Source of the DNA: an uncultured Acidobacteriia bacterium
GTDB taxonomy: Bacteria; Acidobacteriota; Terriglobia; Bryobacterales; Bryobacteraceae
NCBI GenBank assembly: GCA_903925975.1
Contig: CAIYHG010000149.1
Span: forward strand, 1 to 64,000
Length of the DNA: 64,000 nucleotides
Direction: 5' to 3'
This document shows, piece after piece, positions 62,561-64,000 of the stretch (position 1 is the stretch's first letter; each line of letters opens with the position of its first letter). The notes beneath the pieces were generated by a model. It made no database searches. It saw only the letters and a list, made by a program, of their open reading frames with translations, and was not told the origin of the DNA. A program made the position numbers and the translations under genes.

Positions 62561-62637
62561 TGGTAGGGGCGGCGCGGATCGAACGCGCGACCTACGGCTT
62601 AGAAGGCCGTTGCTCTATCCAACTGAGCTACGCCCCC
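62561..62637 (-). tRNA. tRNA-Arg(TCT)
   Basis: Read on the minus strand it folds as a full cloverleaf: acceptor GGGGGCG/CGCCCCT (one G-U pair), D arm GCTCAGTTGGATAGAGC, anticodon loop CTTCTAA with anticodon TCT (62603-62601), T arm GCGCGTTCGATCCGCGC, discriminator A and an encoded CCA (62563-62561). It decodes AGA/AGG. Confidence 0.97.
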
Positions 62638-62751
62638 ACATTGTTATGTTGCCACAAAACGCGGAGGGATTCGGCAGGGCGGCAACGGCGCGCGCGGAAT
62701 AGAGCGGCCCCGTTCAGGGGGCAAGCCGGTTACCGCTTTGCGGAGTACGGG

Positions 62752-63633
62752 CTAGAAAAGGCGCAGCTTGCGGCCCAGGCGGAACCAGAAGGAGGCGCAC
62801 AGGCGCTTCATTTCGCCGTCGTGGGTTTGGCGGACGTGGCGCCATTGTTCGACGATCTCGCGCACGGCATCGGCGCGGAGCACGGCGGCGCCTTTGCGCG
62901 CGGTCACCGGCAAGGACCAGTTCCCTTCGTGGAAGACGCCGCAGGACGGGTCCTCTTCGGAGTGGAGGCGCACTTCCGTAAACCCGGCCAGCGCCAGGGC
63001 GGATTTCAGGCCGCTCTCGGAGAACTCGCGGAGTTCCAGGGCATTGCCCTCGCATCCGACGTGGAATACGAGGTTTTCGAATACCTGAAGTTCGCCGGAC
63101 CGCGTACGGTTCACCAGCACGGCGCCGCCGCTCAGTTGCGCGAGGCCGAAATCGTTCAGTTCGGGGAAATGCTCGCGGGTGGCCGGGTCGAGCGAATATG
63201 GGACCGTGATCGCCAGGATTCCACCAGGGGCCAGCAGGGCAAAGGCGTTGCGGAAGGCGGCCTCAACTGGGGGGGCGACGTGCTCGAAGACGTCGCTGGC
63301 CAGCAGGAAGTCATACGCGCCGGGGCTTTGGGGCGGGGCGGTGACGTCGAAGCGCGGGTCGCGATCGTAGAACGTGTTGCGGTAGTCGAACTTCTCTGCG
63401 AGGGAGCCCGCATATGCCGCCGCGTCGCTCAGGCCGAGGCCGCGGATGTTCTTGAGGCGCGGGAAATCGGGCAGCGGGAGATTGATGCCGAACAGTTCGA
63501 GGGAAAGGGCGCGCACGAGGCCGCGCACACGCGCGCTTGAGCCGCACGAGGAGCATTTCGCGCCTTCCCGGTCCGGAGACTGGCGCTCGATGCGGTTGCG
63601 GGCGCCGCACACGTTACAGGCGAACTCTATCAA
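62752..63633 (-). CDS. SAM-dependent methyltransferase with N-terminal zinc ribbon
   Basis: This 293-residue protein has a zinc ribbon (Cys6, Cys9, Cys27, Cys30: CNVCG and CSSCGSSARVRG) followed by a class I methyltransferase fold. The usual motif I is weak (NIRGLGLSDAAAYAGSLAEK), while the later part is clear: YDFLLASDVFEHVAPPVEAA and FALLAPGGILAITVPYSLDP. Such proteins are often near glycosylation genes and methylate sugars or lipids, but the substrate is unknown. It starts at TTG 63633 with GAGGAGA just upstream. It is separated from the TMTC-like gene by tRNA-Arg. Confidence 0.75.
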   Translation of the reverse strand: MIEFACNVCGARNRIERQSPDREGAKCSSCGSSARVRGLVRALSLELFGINLPLPDFPRLKNIRGLGLSDAAAYAGSLAEKFDYRNTFYDRDPRFDVTAPPQSPGAYDFLLASDVFEHVAPPVEAAFRNAFALLAPGGILAITVPYSLDPATREHFPELNDFGLAQLSGGAVLVNRTRSGELQVFENLVFHVGCEGNALELREFSESGLKSALALAGFTEVRLHSEEDPSCGVFHEGNWSLPVTARKGAAVLRADAVREIVEQWRHVRQTHDGEMKRLCASFWFRLGRKLRLF

Positions 63634-63793
63634 CGTTTCTCCTCTGGGCCTTGGACTTTAGCCCGATGCCTACAGGATAATTTTAGTTGAGCCGAAACGC
63701 CGCCATTATTATTTACCGGATGGGACCAGGCGCGTTGGGCCCCGGGGCCTAAACGTGGGCAACCGTTCGCAAACGAATACGCGCCACCGCGCC

Positions 63794-64000
63794 ATGAACA
63801 GCCTCCAGAAGGCCGGAAAGGCGCATTCCTCCATGCGGGCCGCCTCGGAGCCGGCGGCGCGGACCTGCCATGCGGCGCTGACGGCGGATTGCCTCGATGT
63901 ATTGCGCAGGCTGCCGGACGGCTCCGTGCAGTTGATTGTTTGCGACCCCCCGTATAACATTCAAGCCGCTCCCTGGGATTCTTTTCCGCGCTATCGCGAA
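63794..64000 (+). CDS. DNA (adenine-N6) methyltransferase, N-terminal fragment
   Basis: The gene runs off the window. From ATG 63794 (in-frame GTG 63755 or ATG 63833 are alternatives) it reads MNSLQKAGKAHSS..., then ADCLDVLRRLPDGSVQLIVC and DPPYNIQAAPWDSFPRYRE. DPPY is catalytic motif IV of N6-adenine methyltransferases. Its place near the N-terminus indicates a beta-class enzyme (order IV-TRD-I), as in CcrM or HinfI. Whether it is part of a restriction-modification system or a solitary regulator cannot be seen here. Confidence 0.75.
   Translation, partial: MNSLQKAGKAHSSMRAASEPAARTCHAALTADCLDVLRRLPDGSVQLIVCDPPYNIQAAPWDSFPRYRE

Noticed and set aside
61585-63540. Long plus-strand frame (651 codons) across the TMTC-like gene, tRNA-Arg and the methyltransferase
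   Set aside because: It runs through a tRNA gene and antisense to two supported genes. The translation is Gly/Arg/Glu-rich and lacks domains.

Overview
The window is a dense, GC-rich bacterial chromosome segment with about 55 protein genes, one tRNA and no rRNA, phage or intact insertion sequence. Gene content and protein style suggest an Acidobacteriota member, probably near the Solibacter/Bryobacter group. The pointers are many secreted proteins with Gly/Pro/Ala-rich stretches, a TMTC-like O-mannosyltransferase, DUF4159, bicupin and SMP-30 proteins, and short modular hairpin repeats between genes. This placement is inferred from gene style, not from a marker gene search.

Layout. 1-6.3 kb: aroB-menG/ubiE, convergent with DUF2103-pcm; then an NAD-type isocitrate dehydrogenase convergent with a membrane-anchored spermidine-synthase-like protein. 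6.3-8.4 kb: a decay zone with an internally deleted acyl-CoA dehydrogenase, rpiB, two toxin-antitoxin remnants, one intact antitoxin and repeat-rich spacer. 8.4-20.9 kb: DUF4159 protein, pheS-pheT, comEC, a PfkB kinase, a membrane glycosyltransferase, a YbjQ protein, a dapF homologue and a UDP-HexNAc dehydrogenase. 21-28.7 kb: lone receiver-like protein, NUDIX hydrolase, purQ-purL-purF and hutH. 28.7-34.7 kb: secretin-N-like secreted protein, macro-domain protein, S41 protease, nusB-ribH, crotonase, hemerythrin. 34.8-41 kb: lepA, ROK kinase, guaA, leuA. 41-48.5 kb: Tat-exported YdjC-like protein, TonB-receptor relic, a two-gene acyl-CoA-dehydratase-activase system, alcohol dehydrogenase. 48.6-57 kb: an envelope block (NfeD protease, slipin, SPOR protein, lipA, lnt, sppA), then an SDR and an EF-P paralogue. 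57-64 kb: SMP-30 protein, secreted unknown, bicupin, TMTC-like TPR protein, tRNA-Arg(TCT), a methyltransferase and the start of a DNA adenine methyltransferase.

How the genes work together. Most are housekeeping: aromatic, menaquinone, purine, leucine, DAP, riboflavin, lipoate and lipoprotein biosynthesis plus translation factors. Short operons are joined by 4-base stop/start overlaps (aroB-menG, ybjQ-dapF, purQ-purL-purF, slipin-SPOR, lipA-lnt).

Most notable observations. (1) Twelve genes have a TAnnnT -10-like box ending 7-9 nt before the start codon, implying widespread leaderless transcripts. (2) The DapF homologue has serine at both positions of the usual catalytic cysteine pair. (3) GuaA has the insertion-bearing C-terminal architecture known from eukaryotic GMP synthetases. 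(4) The BcrAD/BadFG-type activase is split into two overlapping genes. (5) The EF-P paralogue has an EfpL/YeiP-type arginine loop. (6) A perfect 30-bp palindrome encodes Met-Lys-stop for two convergent genes. (7) A family of TGTGGGGC-ended hairpin repeats is scattered through intergenic gaps.
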